Assembly: GCF_009017495.1 (NCBI RefSeq)
Contig: NZ_CP044991.1
Span: 51,049 to 115,048 of the forward strand
DNA: 64,000 nucleotides
Reading direction: 5' to 3'
DNA from: Deinococcus sp. AJ005
GTDB lineage: Bacteria; Deinococcota; Deinococci; Deinococcales; Deinococcaceae
Shown in pieces: positions 32,021-41,150 of this stretch (the first letter of the stretch is position 1; each line of letters starts with the position of its first letter). The notes under the pieces are model-generated. The model was not told where the DNA came from. It searched no databases and saw only the letters and a list, made by a program, of their open reading frames with translations. Made by a program: the position numbers and the translations under genes.

Positions 32021-33057
32021 TTCCCCACAGGGTCCAGCTTGATTTCAGAACCGATGATCGAAGACATATTGCTGTAAGCAGCTTTGATCTCGCGCTGGTA
32101 CTCAGCCGCCTCCGCTTTATTGTCGGCCACCATCTGTTCAACCTCCGCCTTGAATTTTTCCTCGTTGCGAATGATTTCCTGCTCGCGGTTCTGGCTTTCC
32201 AGCATCAATTGGGTGTTCGTCATCACCTGCTGCTGGGCGACTTCGGACAACTGATTCAGGAGCGCCACCGACATGGTGGCCTCCTGTTTCATGGCCTCGC
32301 CTGTGATCTGCACCAGCACTTCGCCGACTTCTCTTGAGCTGATGGCCGAGGCAGCGTCCTCGGTGTACTTGTCCACCAGACCTTTTTTCAGAGGCGTGCC
32401 GATCACGTTGGTTGCGGTGTTCATTGCCTGGGCGGTGTTGGCCTCCAGAGCGTCCGTGGTCTGCTTCTGGATCTTCTGCGCCTTGTAAGCGTTCTGAACC
32501 CCACGGGCCGCGTTCATGGCGTCACTGGCCCGCGCCACGCCGTTTGCCAGAGCTAGGGAAGGGTTGTTGGCGATGGCCTGATCTGCAACCGATCCGACAC
32601 TGCCATCAGAGTAATTCGCGTTCAGGGACTTGCCTTTGCCGAGACTCTTGAGGGCCGAACCATAGAGGGCTTGCCTGAACTCCCCGTAGCTGGTTTCCAT
32701 GCCTTCATTCACCCGTTTCAGCACGTCGTTCAGCCCGCCGAGATTGCCCATATTTTCCCCGGCGTAGTTGGCGAGCTGGCCCATATATTTCCCGGCAACA
32801 TCTTTGGCAAAGCTTTCCCAGTCCCCATTCAAAAGTTTGTTGTTGATAAAGCCGTGGATGCTCTGCAACTGGCACAGCCACTGCATCTTTTCCCCAAACT
32901 TCCCGGTGTCAATGACGCCGACGCCCTGGACGTTGCCGCTGGCCGCCCCACACGCCTGCTGCAAGACGTTTCCCAGATTGTCCCAGCCATTGGCGGCGCT
33001 GGCCATGCTGCTGAGCAGCCCCACGGTCACTGCGGTCAAGATCGCCCCATGTCTCAT
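32017..33057 (-). CDS. VirB5-like secreted protein
   Basis: A 346-residue protein from ATG 33057 with a signal peptide (ILTAVTVGLLSSMASA). The mature protein is helical, with Gln/Glu-rich coiled coils, the C-terminal one including NREQEIIRNEEKFKAEVEQ. VirB5-type pilus-tip proteins have this size, signal and helix content. It overlaps VirB4 by four bases (ATGA) and the VirB6-like gene by four. Called VirB5-like by features and place. Confidence 0.6.
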   Translation of the reverse strand: MRHGAILTAVTVGLLSSMASAANGWDNLGNVLQQACGAASGNVQGVGVIDTGKFGEKMQWLCQLQSIHGFINNKLLNGDWESFAKDVAGKYMGQLANYAGENMGNLGGLNDVLKRVNEGMETSYGEFRQALYGSALKSLGKGKSLNANYSDGSVGSVADQAIANNPSLALANGVARASDAMNAARGVQNAYKAQKIQKQTTDALEANTAQAMNTATNVIGTPLKKGLVDKYTEDAASAISSREVGEVLVQITGEAMKQEATMSVALLNQLSEVAQQQVMTNTQLMLESQNREQEIIRNEEKFKAEVEQMVADNKAEAAEYQREIKAAYSNMSSIIGSEIKLDPVGN

Positions 33058-35594
33058 AGGTAGCCTCCAAATTTGTCCAGCACGAGATGCTTGACACCCT
33101 TCAAAACGTCGCCACCTGCACGCTCGATGTAGGGGGTTTTCTCCGCAACCTCGTCGTTCCCAGAGTTGAACATCCACAGGGCCAGCTTGCTTTCCCGCAC
33201 CTGGATCACGTCGCCCACCCGCGTTCCGGCCCCGCCCGCCTCTCCACTGGCCTGCACGAGCAGGGCGAACTCGCTGTATTGACCCACAACGTTGTTCAGG
33301 GTGGGCAAGATTTCCTCCATGACTTCGGGCAGGCTCAGCACCCGCACCACGTCCCTGGCCACGTCCTTGCTGTAGCGCCCAATGAACAGGTGCGAGAAAC
33401 TGTCCCGCAGGTCGCCAAAATGCGCTGAGGCCGTCGCAGACTGCGTCCCCATGCCAAAGGACACCCCAAAGGAACGGAACACCCGGAGCATCCGTTTCAC
33501 GGCGTCCAATTCATCCTCGGTCTGCACCTGGTTCTCGAACTCGTCCATGAACACGAATTTCTTGATGCCGCGCTCGTACTTCTTGGCGATAGACCAGATG
33601 GTGTTTTTAATGATGTGGTTGGCCACCCGCTTCATCAATTCATCGTCCTCTGGAATGCCGTAGATGGAGAAGTACAGTCGGCGGGCCTGGAGGCTCACGT
33701 TGCTCTGGCAGTCCACGAACGGGGCAACCGGGCTGGAGCCGAGGGCTTTTCTCAGGCGCACGGCGGCGCTGCGCGCGGCGAGGGTCACCTGGGGTTCCAT
33801 GCGGCGGCCATCGTCGGTGTAGTTCTCGATGATGGTCAGCATCCGGTACAGGTCCGACATTTGCGGCGCGCGGTCCTCCTGGGCGAACTGAACGTAGATC
33901 GCCATGATCCCTTCAATGATCGCCACATCTTCATAGCCCTTCTCGCGCAGGTCGTTCACGGGCGGCTCGACGAAGATCCGCACAAAGGACATCAGGGAAG
34001 CCAGCTTGTCGCCGTCTGGAAGGGTGGCCCCTTCCTCCAGATCAAAGACGTTCAGGCGGGTCTCCGATCCATACCCAAAATTGATGATCTGCGCGTCCTG
34101 AATGGATTTGAAGAAAGACTCGAAGTCCTGCTTGGCATCGGTCACGAGCAACACCGCGTCCGGGTACCTGGCCAGTTCGGCGTTGTAAAGCGACTGCACC
34201 AGCACCGTCTTTCCGCTCCCGGTGGGGGCAAAGACGCAAAAGTGCGCCGTGATGGTGCTTTTCGTGAACAGATCAAACCGGATCAGGGACTTGTCACGGT
34301 TCTGGTAGGTGATCGCGCCCTCGTCAAAGCCCTTCCAGGGGCTGACTGGGGGGAAAATGTCGACCACGTTGCTGGTGTACGGGCTGAACTGGAATCCACT
34401 GAAGCCTCCAGCGAACGGGGCAAGAGAGAAATACTGCGCTTCGGCCTGGAAACCGTAAGTGATCGGCAGGCCCGCGCGCAGGCGTGACATGTTCCCCCTG
34501 GCCTTGCGTTTCATGATGTCCAGTTCGTCTTTGGTCCCGGCCACCAGCACCATGGAGACCGCCGCCTTAAAGCGGGACTCCAGCCCTTCGAGCCGCTGGG
34601 CCATCTCGATTTGTTCCAGCAGGTTGACGGCCTTGCCGTTGGGAATCACGCCAGGCGAACGCACCCGCGTCCACAGATCATTCTTTTTCTTCTCCAGCTC
34701 GTTGGACACGTCGTAATCACTTTCACGCTGGGCCTGCACCACCACGTAATAGGTGCCGTGCAGGTCTTCAGTGATGCTCCGCAGGTAGCCCGTCTCGGTG
34801 TATTCCGGCAGGCGGCTGACGCTCAGCACGTCCACGTAGCGGTCTCCAGCGGCGTAGTACCCGGCGTCCAGGTTGCTCCCCACGCTGGCCGTGAGCTGGC
34901 GCATCAGGGTCTGCTGGTCCGGCAGCCCCCGGCGGCTGCTGCTGATGGACCGCTCCTCCTGGGGAACAAAGGCAGGTGCAGTAGGCCAACCGGGATTGAG
35001 GTACAGAAAGCACTCGTCGAACACGTCTTGCTGCTTCATCGCCGTGGCCCGGAAGCCGCTGGCGTTCATCTGGGCCACTGTCCCGGCCTGAAGTGAGAGC
35101 GCATTATTCACGGCGTCCTCAATTTCTCTGGCACTGGGGGCGGTGTCTGCCGTGAAGCGGTCTTCCCTGGAAGGCGTGACGGTCACCGTGGCGAAGAAGC
35201 GCCAGTGGGACACCTCCCCTCTGCTGATCTTGCTTTCAAGCAGGGCGGCGCGGGCGTGGGTCAGCTCCCGGATCACGGGGTCCGGGCAGGCGTCGGCGTA
35301 CCTGCGCGTGTCGGCCACGGCGTCTTCGTGCGCGCCCCGCAGACTGGTGTAGGTGGTCATGGTCTCGCCGTCGGGAATGGCCAGGTCAAACACCGCCTTG
35401 AGGCGGGCGCTGCGGCGTAACAAATTGTCAGGGGTGAAGTGGATGTGCGTGGGCGGTTCAAAATAAAAGCCGTACATCAGCCTTCCATCGGTCAGGACCA
35501 GCACATCCCTGTAAAGATCCCAGTACGGCAAAACCCTCCCGAAAGAGGATTTGCCTTCACCGAGATTATTCTTCTGTTTTCGTTTTCCGAACAC
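33054..35594 (-). CDS. virB4: VirB4 ATPase of type IV secretion
   Basis: An 846-residue protein. Walker A APTGSGKT is at 456-463; the Walker B segment FVFMDEFEN comes later, and there is a FGMGTQSA-type sensor. Length and domain order match VirB4/TrbE/CagE, the large hexameric ATPase that energises pilus assembly and substrate transfer. The N-terminal 400 residues are the less conserved membrane-associated part. It lies between VirB3-like and VirB5-like genes, the usual order. Confidence 0.92.
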   Translation of the reverse strand: MFGKRKQKNNLGEGKSSFGRVLPYWDLYRDVLVLTDGRLMYGFYFEPPTHIHFTPDNLLRRSARLKAVFDLAIPDGETMTTYTSLRGAHEDAVADTRRYADACPDPVIRELTHARAALLESKISRGEVSHWRFFATVTVTPSREDRFTADTAPSAREIEDAVNNALSLQAGTVAQMNASGFRATAMKQQDVFDECFLYLNPGWPTAPAFVPQEERSISSSRRGLPDQQTLMRQLTASVGSNLDAGYYAAGDRYVDVLSVSRLPEYTETGYLRSITEDLHGTYYVVVQAQRESDYDVSNELEKKKNDLWTRVRSPGVIPNGKAVNLLEQIEMAQRLEGLESRFKAAVSMVLVAGTKDELDIMKRKARGNMSRLRAGLPITYGFQAEAQYFSLAPFAGGFSGFQFSPYTSNVVDIFPPVSPWKGFDEGAITYQNRDKSLIRFDLFTKSTITAHFCVFAPTGSGKTVLVQSLYNAELARYPDAVLLVTDAKQDFESFFKSIQDAQIINFGYGSETRLNVFDLEEGATLPDGDKLASLMSFVRIFVEPPVNDLREKGYEDVAIIEGIMAIYVQFAQEDRAPQMSDLYRMLTIIENYTDDGRRMEPQVTLAARSAAVRLRKALGSSPVAPFVDCQSNVSLQARRLYFSIYGIPEDDELMKRVANHIIKNTIWSIAKKYERGIKKFVFMDEFENQVQTEDELDAVKRMLRVFRSFGVSFGMGTQSATASAHFGDLRDSFSHLFIGRYSKDVARDVVRVLSLPEVMEEILPTLNNVVGQYSEFALLVQASGEAGGAGTRVGDVIQVRESKLALWMFNSGNDEVAEKTPYIERAGGDVLKGVKHLVLDKFGGYL

Positions 35595-36039
35595 GGCGGG
35601 TTCTCCTCTCTAGCCTTCTTGTCCTCGCCATCTCCTGCGCCACCTGCTTTTCAATCTGGTCAAAAGAGTGGCCGATGGTCATTTCACGGGTGACGATCAG
35701 AGGGACTGTGTTTGTATCAACGTCTGGAACGTAATAGTCAACGCCGTTGAGCCACCAGTTCAAGAAGAACTCGACGAATTTCGGATACGGATAGAGCCGC
35801 TTCTTAATGGCAAAATTGACAAACCACGCCGCAACCGTGCAGAGAAGAATGAACAGCAGGCGCATTGTTGGATTGGGAATCACCTTATTGGCAATCTGAC
35901 CGGACAAGTAGAAAGCAAGGCCAAGCGCCACAAGATCAGAAAGATCAAGAAAAGAAACAAATCCAACCCGTGCATTCGTCAGATAACAAGGATGGCGAAG
36001 TGGGTGGTCTTGTTTTGGAGTGGCCTCTCGTCCGGTCAT
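35566..36039 (-). CDS. VirB3-like membrane protein
   Basis: A 157-residue protein with two close hydrophobic segments (about 33-48 and 58-78) and a highly charged C-terminal end (MARTRRLERRTRRVRK). It overlaps the start of virB4 by 29 bases. Size, two helices and position before VirB4 suit VirB3, which docks the ATPase to the membrane. It is longer than usual. Confidence 0.65.
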   Translation of the reverse strand: MTGREATPKQDHPLRHPCYLTNARVGFVSFLDLSDLVALGLAFYLSGQIANKVIPNPTMRLLFILLCTVAAWFVNFAIKKRLYPYPKFVEFFLNWWLNGVDYYVPDVDTNTVPLIVTREMTIGHSFDQIEKQVAQEMARTRRLERRTRRVRKTKTEE

Positions 36040-36051
36040 TTCAATGTTTCC

Positions 36052-36447
36052 TTATGGGATGGGGGGAACGGCGACGGTGCAGCCTGAACCAAAAAGTGCG
36101 GTAGCAATGGTGCCGGCAGCCAGGATGATGATGCCCCCGATGACGCCGTTTTTAAGGCTCTGGAAAGCGTTTTGCTCGCCCATGAGTTTGTTCCAGCCGA
36201 ACATCAGGACGACGATGGTTCCAGCAGCCCCGAGGAGGACAGGTGCTGACAACTTGGTGACCAGCCCGCACGCCAAGTTCGTGATCTTCGTGAAGTCCTG
36301 GGCCGCGCCAAACGAAACGGCGAGTGCCACAACGATGGCCAGCAGGGCAATCTGAGTGCGAACGGTCAGGAGGGCGGGCTGAGCTGAGAGGGCGCTATCG
36401 CTCCTCCCGGTGAGCAATGCGGGGGCAGTCTGCGCGGTTTCAAGCAT
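36052..36447 (-). CDS. VirB2-like pilin
   Basis: A 131-residue protein with AGGAGG nine bases before its ATG. A long leader (about 50 residues) ends in a hydrophobic helix, then VTKLSAPVLLGAAGTIVVLMFGWNKLMG and GGIIILAAGTIATALFG form the two helices typical of VirB2/TrbC pilins. It heads the minus-strand transfer operon. Confidence 0.75.
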   Translation of the reverse strand: MLETAQTAPALLTGRSDSALSAQPALLTVRTQIALLAIVVALAVSFGAAQDFTKITNLACGLVTKLSAPVLLGAAGTIVVLMFGWNKLMGEQNAFQSLKNGVIGGIIILAAGTIATALFGSGCTVAVPPIP

Positions 36448-36531
36448 TCTTGGTGTCCTCCTGGCAATCTATACACTTGTATGACTACCTTTAAACTTTA
36501 GCACAGATTATGTTTATGATAAGATATTTAT
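36448..36531. promoter_or_regulatory. Divergent promoter region of the two T4SS operons
   Basis: The plus strand has TAAGAT six bases before ATG 36532, giving a probable leaderless virB10 transcript. The minus strand has TATAGA with a TTTAAA -35-like box for the pilin operon. ATACA-CT-TGTAT arms lie at 36471-36482. TTTAGCACAGAT at 36497-36508 is repeated exactly at 51426-51437. Confidence 0.5.
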
Positions 36532-38520
36532 ATGACAGATAGTCCATTAGAGGCAGTCCCAACACAGGCCATCGAAACGGCTTCTCCTCGTAATTCTCAT
36601 GTAAATGAGACATGGGACACGGTTATTCAGAGCTACCAGATGAAACTTTCTGAATTAGGATTTGAACCAGAAGATATTCCCGCTCCAGAATCTCCAGATT
36701 TTCCTAACTTTTTGCACAGGTTGACTGGTAAAGATCCCGCGCTGTCCGCCGAACTCTCAAGAAAAATGAGGGCGTTCAAAGATCAAGGCAACCTGCCATC
36801 CGCCAGTGCTTCATCAGGCCGAAACCGTAGGCGAAATGCCAAACGCTCAGCTTTGATGCGGCGGGAAGGGCAGGGCTTCGTCTACGACAAGAAAAAGGCT
36901 CCTCTTTATGGCCTAACGGCTTTATTACTGGGAATTGCCCCACTGATGTACTTTCTATCGCGCCCAACAAGTCAGGCTGCTGGTCTTCAGGGTGTTCCAA
37001 CATCACAGACAGCAAGGAAAAGTGACGCCAAGCCGAAGGACGCCAAGATCACGCCGGGCACTTCAAGGAACTCTGGCGCTGGAGAGACTGGCCTGGTTGC
37101 TCAAGCTTCTGGCACGGATGCTGGGGCCGGGGCTGGCACTGAAGGTGGGAAGGGTGGGAGCCGCCCGGTCAAGCCGAAGGGCAAAGACAACCTGACGGCC
37201 TTTGCGGGTGAGCAGGGCGCTGGTGGCGCGGCTGCCAAAAATGGAAGCAGCAAAGGCGTCACCATCACGCCCCCAGTTGTTCCCGCTCCTCCGGTGTCCA
37301 GCTCGCCCACGCCCCCTGTGAGCGATGTGTACCGTCCCGTCGCCGCGAGTCCCGCTCAGAGTTTTGGAAATACCATCCCCGCTCAGCAGGCGGCCCCACA
37401 GCCCACCCCAATCGCTTATGAACCCCCGCCGCCTGCTCCAATCGCCTACGAACCCCCGCCCTCTGTGTCAGAGGAACCCACGCCCATTGCTTCAGCTCCC
37501 GCCCTGGCTGCGACAAGTCCAGCTCCATTTGCTGCGGAGGCCGCCCCTCAGACAGCGGTACAGGCCACCCCCCGGCCTACAGCGCAGGGCGCACCTCAAC
37601 CATCCCCCCGGACTGGTTCAACCGCTCCCACTCTCAATCAAGATGCGTCGTTCGGTTCAGACATCAATCAATCTGCCCCGTCGGGGAACGCAGCGCCGGT
37701 GGCCTACGCTCCTCCTGCACGCCGGGCGTCCAGCGGACTGATTTACGAGCGTCAGCGGCCAGAGACTCCCCAGGCGTCACTTGAAGCAGTGACCAGTGCG
37801 GCGGCTCCGGCACAAAGCGTGGCTCCAGTTGCGGGCGAGGGACTGACCTTTGGAGGAGTGGGTTCATCAGCATCAGGAAGCGGTGACGTGACCGCGCAGA
37901 ACACGGTCCCGGCTGAAACGCCCTTCGGTGGGACGGCCACCAATGCGGCCTCCAGACTGGGCGCGCTGGGACCGTATAAGAATCTCCAGCAGGTGCCGGT
38001 GCGGCTGGTGACGGCGGTGTACGCACTGACCGGCGGCTCGGTCCCGGTGGTGGTGGTCACGGCGGACGGCGGTTCCTTCGTCGGCGTCGGCACGATTAAC
38101 GGTCAACTGGCCCGCGTGGACATGACCTTCCGGCGCTACATCGACGCAGGGGGCCAGGTCTTTGAGATTGACGCCCTGGCGTACTCGGTGGAAGGCAAGA
38201 ACCTGACCCAGGGTGTTCCGGCGCGCATTGAGCCGATTGCCCCCACCTTGGCGCTCGACGCGGCTCAGAACGGTGCCAACGCCCTGCAAGGGGCCGTTCA
38301 GTCGGCCCTGAGTGCGAACGCTGGCAACGGCCCCAAGATTGCCATTGGCGACGGGGCGGCGATTGCTTCAAACGCCCTGCCCCCGCTGTGGCAAATCCTG
38401 GCGGGCGGCATCGGTGAGACCTTTGCGCTCCCCAAGGCCACCCAGTCCATTTCGCGGGCAGCCAAGGTGGACAGCAACACCCAACTCACGCTGATTGTCG
38501 GCATCGGAGCGGGGCAGTAA
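36532..38520 (+). CDS. VirB10-like protein
   Basis: A 662-residue protein. Cytoplasmic N-terminal part, one hydrophobic segment at about 124-143, then a very long Pro/Ala/Ser-rich linker (about 145-460) with a repeated PIAYEPPP motif, and a C-terminal domain beginning near QQVPVRLVTAVYALTGGSVPV that resembles the VirB10/TrbI beta-barrel. Such proteins span both membranes of the diderm cell. The linker is longer than in typical VirB10 and may suit the thick Deinococcus wall. Confidence 0.8.
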   Translation: MTDSPLEAVPTQAIETASPRNSHVNETWDTVIQSYQMKLSELGFEPEDIPAPESPDFPNFLHRLTGKDPALSAELSRKMRAFKDQGNLPSASASSGRNRRRNAKRSALMRREGQGFVYDKKKAPLYGLTALLLGIAPLMYFLSRPTSQAAGLQGVPTSQTARKSDAKPKDAKITPGTSRNSGAGETGLVAQASGTDAGAGAGTEGGKGGSRPVKPKGKDNLTAFAGEQGAGGAAAKNGSSKGVTITPPVVPAPPVSSSPTPPVSDVYRPVAASPAQSFGNTIPAQQAAPQPTPIAYEPPPPAPIAYEPPPSVSEEPTPIASAPALAATSPAPFAAEAAPQTAVQATPRPTAQGAPQPSPRTGSTAPTLNQDASFGSDINQSAPSGNAAPVAYAPPARRASSGLIYERQRPETPQASLEAVTSAAAPAQSVAPVAGEGLTFGGVGSSASGSGDVTAQNTVPAETPFGGTATNAASRLGALGPYKNLQQVPVRLVTAVYALTGGSVPVVVVTADGGSFVGVGTINGQLARVDMTFRRYIDAGGQVFEIDALAYSVEGKNLTQGVPARIEPIAPTLALDAAQNGANALQGAVQSALSANAGNGPKIAIGDGAAIASNALPPLWQILAGGIGETFALPKATQSISRAAKVDSNTQLTLIVGIGAGQ

Positions 38521-38808
38521 ATGGTGATTCCGGCTGAATATGGGGTGCTGACCGTGGGCGTATGGCTGGCTGTGGCTGCCGCGCTGGGCACGTATGCGTT
38601 GGGCCACATGCTCCGTCGCCAGACCGTGCCCATGACTCTTCTAGTTGTCACGGCAAGCATGGTCATGGGCGGCATTGCATTTTTCCCTGGTACTTACATG
38701 AATCACTCTATTGTCAATGTTTTGAAGCTGTTTACAGTTTTTATCGTTTTCGATCTGATTGTGGTGAGTCTGGTGTTGAGATTTAGAAAAACAACAGTCA
38801 TGTCATAA
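38521..38808 (+). CDS. Small membrane protein after VirB10
   Basis: A 95-residue protein with three hydrophobic segments. Its ATG follows the virB10 stop with no gap (TAAATG), so it is translated from the same message. No family recognised; a small membrane part of the transfer machine is likely. Confidence 0.6.
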   Translation: MVIPAEYGVLTVGVWLAVAAALGTYALGHMLRRQTVPMTLLVVTASMVMGGIAFFPGTYMNHSIVNVLKLFTVFIVFDLIVVSLVLRFRKTTVMS

Positions 38809-38868
38809 GAGACAAAAATTAGCATCATCTGGACGTTCAAATGAGACAGCCACCATCACCTATCCACT

Positions 38869-39504
38869 TCATTTCGTCAGGGCCACCAGCGACAGATGAC
38901 AGATGTACGTGGTGTTGCCCGTGCCCTGACCATAACGGCCCAAGAGGGTCAGCAACTCGGTCTGAAAACGCAGCGCGTCCTGGTGGTCAAGTTGGGGAAA
39001 GCAGAAGTGATCCAGCAGCACCTGCTGGGACGCCGCATCTGCCTGCCAGATCTGGCCTGGCCCGGTGGCTCCCACCACTTCACCCCAGTGGGCAAATTGC
39101 ACGCCCCACTCCGTGGAAAGCCGCTGGGCAACAGCAACCTGGCTGGCATACGACAGTTCCAGATACGGCGCGTTGATCATTCGCAGCAACTCGGTCAGGT
39201 CACGGGCGGGCGTCAGGGCCTGTGGAATGAAGAAGTGATCCGCAGCCGAACGGTAGTGCCGGATGACTCGCCCACGTCGGCGGTCTTCATGCGCCACAGT
39301 CAGTAAACCCAGACGTTGCCACGCCCGTACCCGGTACAACACCGAGTTGGCGGGCCTGCCCAGAGCGCGGGCAGCATCTGCCACGGTAGACGGGCGTCCA
39401 AAGAAGGGTCTGAACCAGGTGCGGGCCTCCCGGTCCAACAGCACCTGGGCGGCGCGAACGTCAGAGAGGGTCACGACTTCGGCAGGTGAGGCAGTCCGTT
39501 GCAT
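38869..39504 (-). CDS. Winged-helix (ArsR-type) transcription regulator
   Basis: A 211-residue protein. The N-terminal DNA-binding domain has PSTVADAARALGRPANSVLYRVRAWQRLGLL, then a wing with RRRGRVIRHY. The C-terminal domain has no recognised ligand motif. It starts next to the divergent membrane-protein gene, whose promoter would overlap. It probably controls that gene. Confidence 0.75.
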   Translation of the reverse strand: MQRTASPAEVVTLSDVRAAQVLLDREARTWFRPFFGRPSTVADAARALGRPANSVLYRVRAWQRLGLLTVAHEDRRRGRVIRHYRSAADHFFIPQALTPARDLTELLRMINAPYLELSYASQVAVAQRLSTEWGVQFAHWGEVVGATGPGQIWQADAASQQVLLDHFCFPQLDHQDALRFQTELLTLLGRYGQGTGNTTYICHLSLVALTK

Positions 39505-39534
39505 CTCACCTCAGTTTACGGGGACCCTTGCTCC

Positions 39535-40164
39535 ATGCCGACTTCGTTCCCCCTTTTCACGCCCCAGCGCAGATGGACGGTGGCTGGGCTGCTGTTGGCC
39601 CCACTGGTTCTGGCTGGTCTGGGGCTGATGCATCCACACCACCTTCGCGCAGACACGGCCACGCACTGGACGGCCATGCATCTGGCACTGATGCCCGTGT
39701 TTCCCTTGCTTGGCGTCAACCTGTGGTGGTTGCTGTCGGGTGTCTCTGGCCACACCCTGTCCGGTGTGCTGGCCTGGGTGGCCCGTGTGCTGGCTTTCGT
39801 GTACATCGTGTATTACGGGGCACTGGACGTGCTGGCAGGTGTGGGGACGGGCCGCCTGACGTTGCAGGGTCAGGACGCTTCGGCCATTCGGCTGCTCTTT
39901 GCGGAGGGCAACGCGCTGGCGGCCGTGGGCGTGTGGGCTTTTCTGGGGGCCAGTCTGCTGACCTGCGGCCTGCTGATGGTCCGACATGGTCTGCGTCTGT
40001 GGCCTGGCGCAGTGCTGTTGGGACTGAGCGCCATCTCTTTCCTGAGCAGCCACATCTACGCACCTTATGGTGTGCTGACCATGCTGGTCATGGGTCTAGG
40101 CATGGCCCTGTTGTCTGGCCTTCAATCGCCAGCGAAACAACCAGGGCTGCCTGCCCAGGAGTGA
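39535..40164 (+). CDS. Multi-pass membrane protein
   Basis: A 209-residue protein from ATG 39535 with about six hydrophobic segments. A HHLRADTATHWTAMH loop near the N-terminus holds several His. No transporter family recognised. Thirty bases separate its start from the divergent winged-helix gene, suggesting linked control. Downstream lies a GGGGTATACCCC palindrome. Confidence 0.65.
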   Translation: MPTSFPLFTPQRRWTVAGLLLAPLVLAGLGLMHPHHLRADTATHWTAMHLALMPVFPLLGVNLWWLLSGVSGHTLSGVLAWVARVLAFVYIVYYGALDVLAGVGTGRLTLQGQDASAIRLLFAEGNALAAVGVWAFLGASLLTCGLLMVRHGLRLWPGAVLLGLSAISFLSSHIYAPYGVLTMLVMGLGMALLSGLQSPAKQPGLPAQE

Positions 40165-40204
40165 AGGCAGACGCGGTGTTCTGCTTTTCACCCCTTCGTT
40201 GTCG

Positions 40205-40224
40205 GGTTGGGGTATACCCCAACC
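40205..40224. promoter_or_regulatory. 20-bp palindrome with GGGGTATACCCC core
   Basis: GGTTGGGGTATACCCCAACC is its own reverse complement. It shares its central 14 bases with the 26-bp palindrome at 1345-1370. It is placed between the membrane-protein gene and the small gene at 40355; no T-run. Confidence 0.5.
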
Positions 40225-40354
40225 TGATGTCAGGTCGACGGCTGAAAACTATAACCTCATCCGACACTCGACTTTCCGAGTGAAAGTTGAAAATGGCTGG
40301 CCTGAATAAGACCTGATAGAGCTGCGCCACGTCGCCCTTTCCATCAGGCAAAAT

Positions 40355-40612
40355 ATGGTCATGATCGTACCTGGCCTTCCTCAATGGCAAGTGGTGTTGC
40401 GCTGGGACGATGGGGTGCGGTCCACAGTGCTGTACATCGGTTCGCTGTGGATCGGCCCCATGAGTCAAGGGGTGCATCAGTTGGCACTGGCCTGCTATAC
40501 CCAGCGCCGAATCACTGAGCTGGGCCTTCCTGAACAGATGTCGTACCTGATTCTGCATTTTACGCCTGTTCAGATCGCCGCCGAAGATGTGACGTTACGC
40601 GCCAGCGCGTGA
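40355..40612 (+). CDS. Small hypothetical protein
   Basis: An 85-residue frame starting MVMIVPGLPQWQVVLRWDDG; compact, mixed alpha/beta pattern. No strong ribosome site; the start may be Met3. No family recognised. It stands alone. Confidence 0.4.
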   Translation: MVMIVPGLPQWQVVLRWDDGVRSTVLYIGSLWIGPMSQGVHQLALACYTQRRITELGLPEQMSYLILHFTPVQIAAEDVTLRASA

Positions 40613-41150
40613 CGGGTAGACAGGCACCGCTCATCCTTTCCTGTATGTCTCTACACCCCAGTCAGAGTGGCGCTTTCGCTCCCGTTCGCGCTGCCTGAGC
40701 GCTCCACTGTCGTCATCCTCCTGATCCAAGTCCAGCGTTCTGCCCCCGCCTCGGCACTCCTGCTCATTGCCTTAGTCTTGGTGCATTCCCAGGTCACAGC
40801 TCAAGTGCCACTCCCGTGCATGCGTCTGGTCTTCAGGACCAGATAGTTTCCAGAGATCCATCTGGGACAGCAATTTCAAGCTTTCGCCCAGAGTGAGGTG
40901 GCCCTCTCATCTTGTGCAGCCCGACGTGAGGACGGCAGTTGTGACAAGCCCGCAACACGCGTGTCTGCGGTGGTCCAATGCTGTGTCACCCGTTTGGACG
41001 AGGACTGAGCCGGAGGCCCACTGGTCTGTGGCAGCGCGAAACCTGCACATTTCCTCGCATCAAGATCTTCATGAAGGTGGCAGCGATTTCAAGAGAGGGC
41101 AAAATTCCACATCTCTGTGGGGCAAGATAGTATTAGAATTCTGAGGTTTT
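40613..41150. other. Intergenic stretch, no supported gene
   Basis: The frames here are short and not convincing. One signal-peptide-like frame of about 59 residues from a GTG near 40668 was seen but has no support. Near the right end GAGG lies five bases before the ATG of the lipoprotein gene at 41151. Confidence 0.4.

Noticed and set aside
40668..40850. Hydrophobic frame of about 59 residues from a GTG
   Set aside because: No ribosome site, no neighbours and no clear pattern; could be chance.
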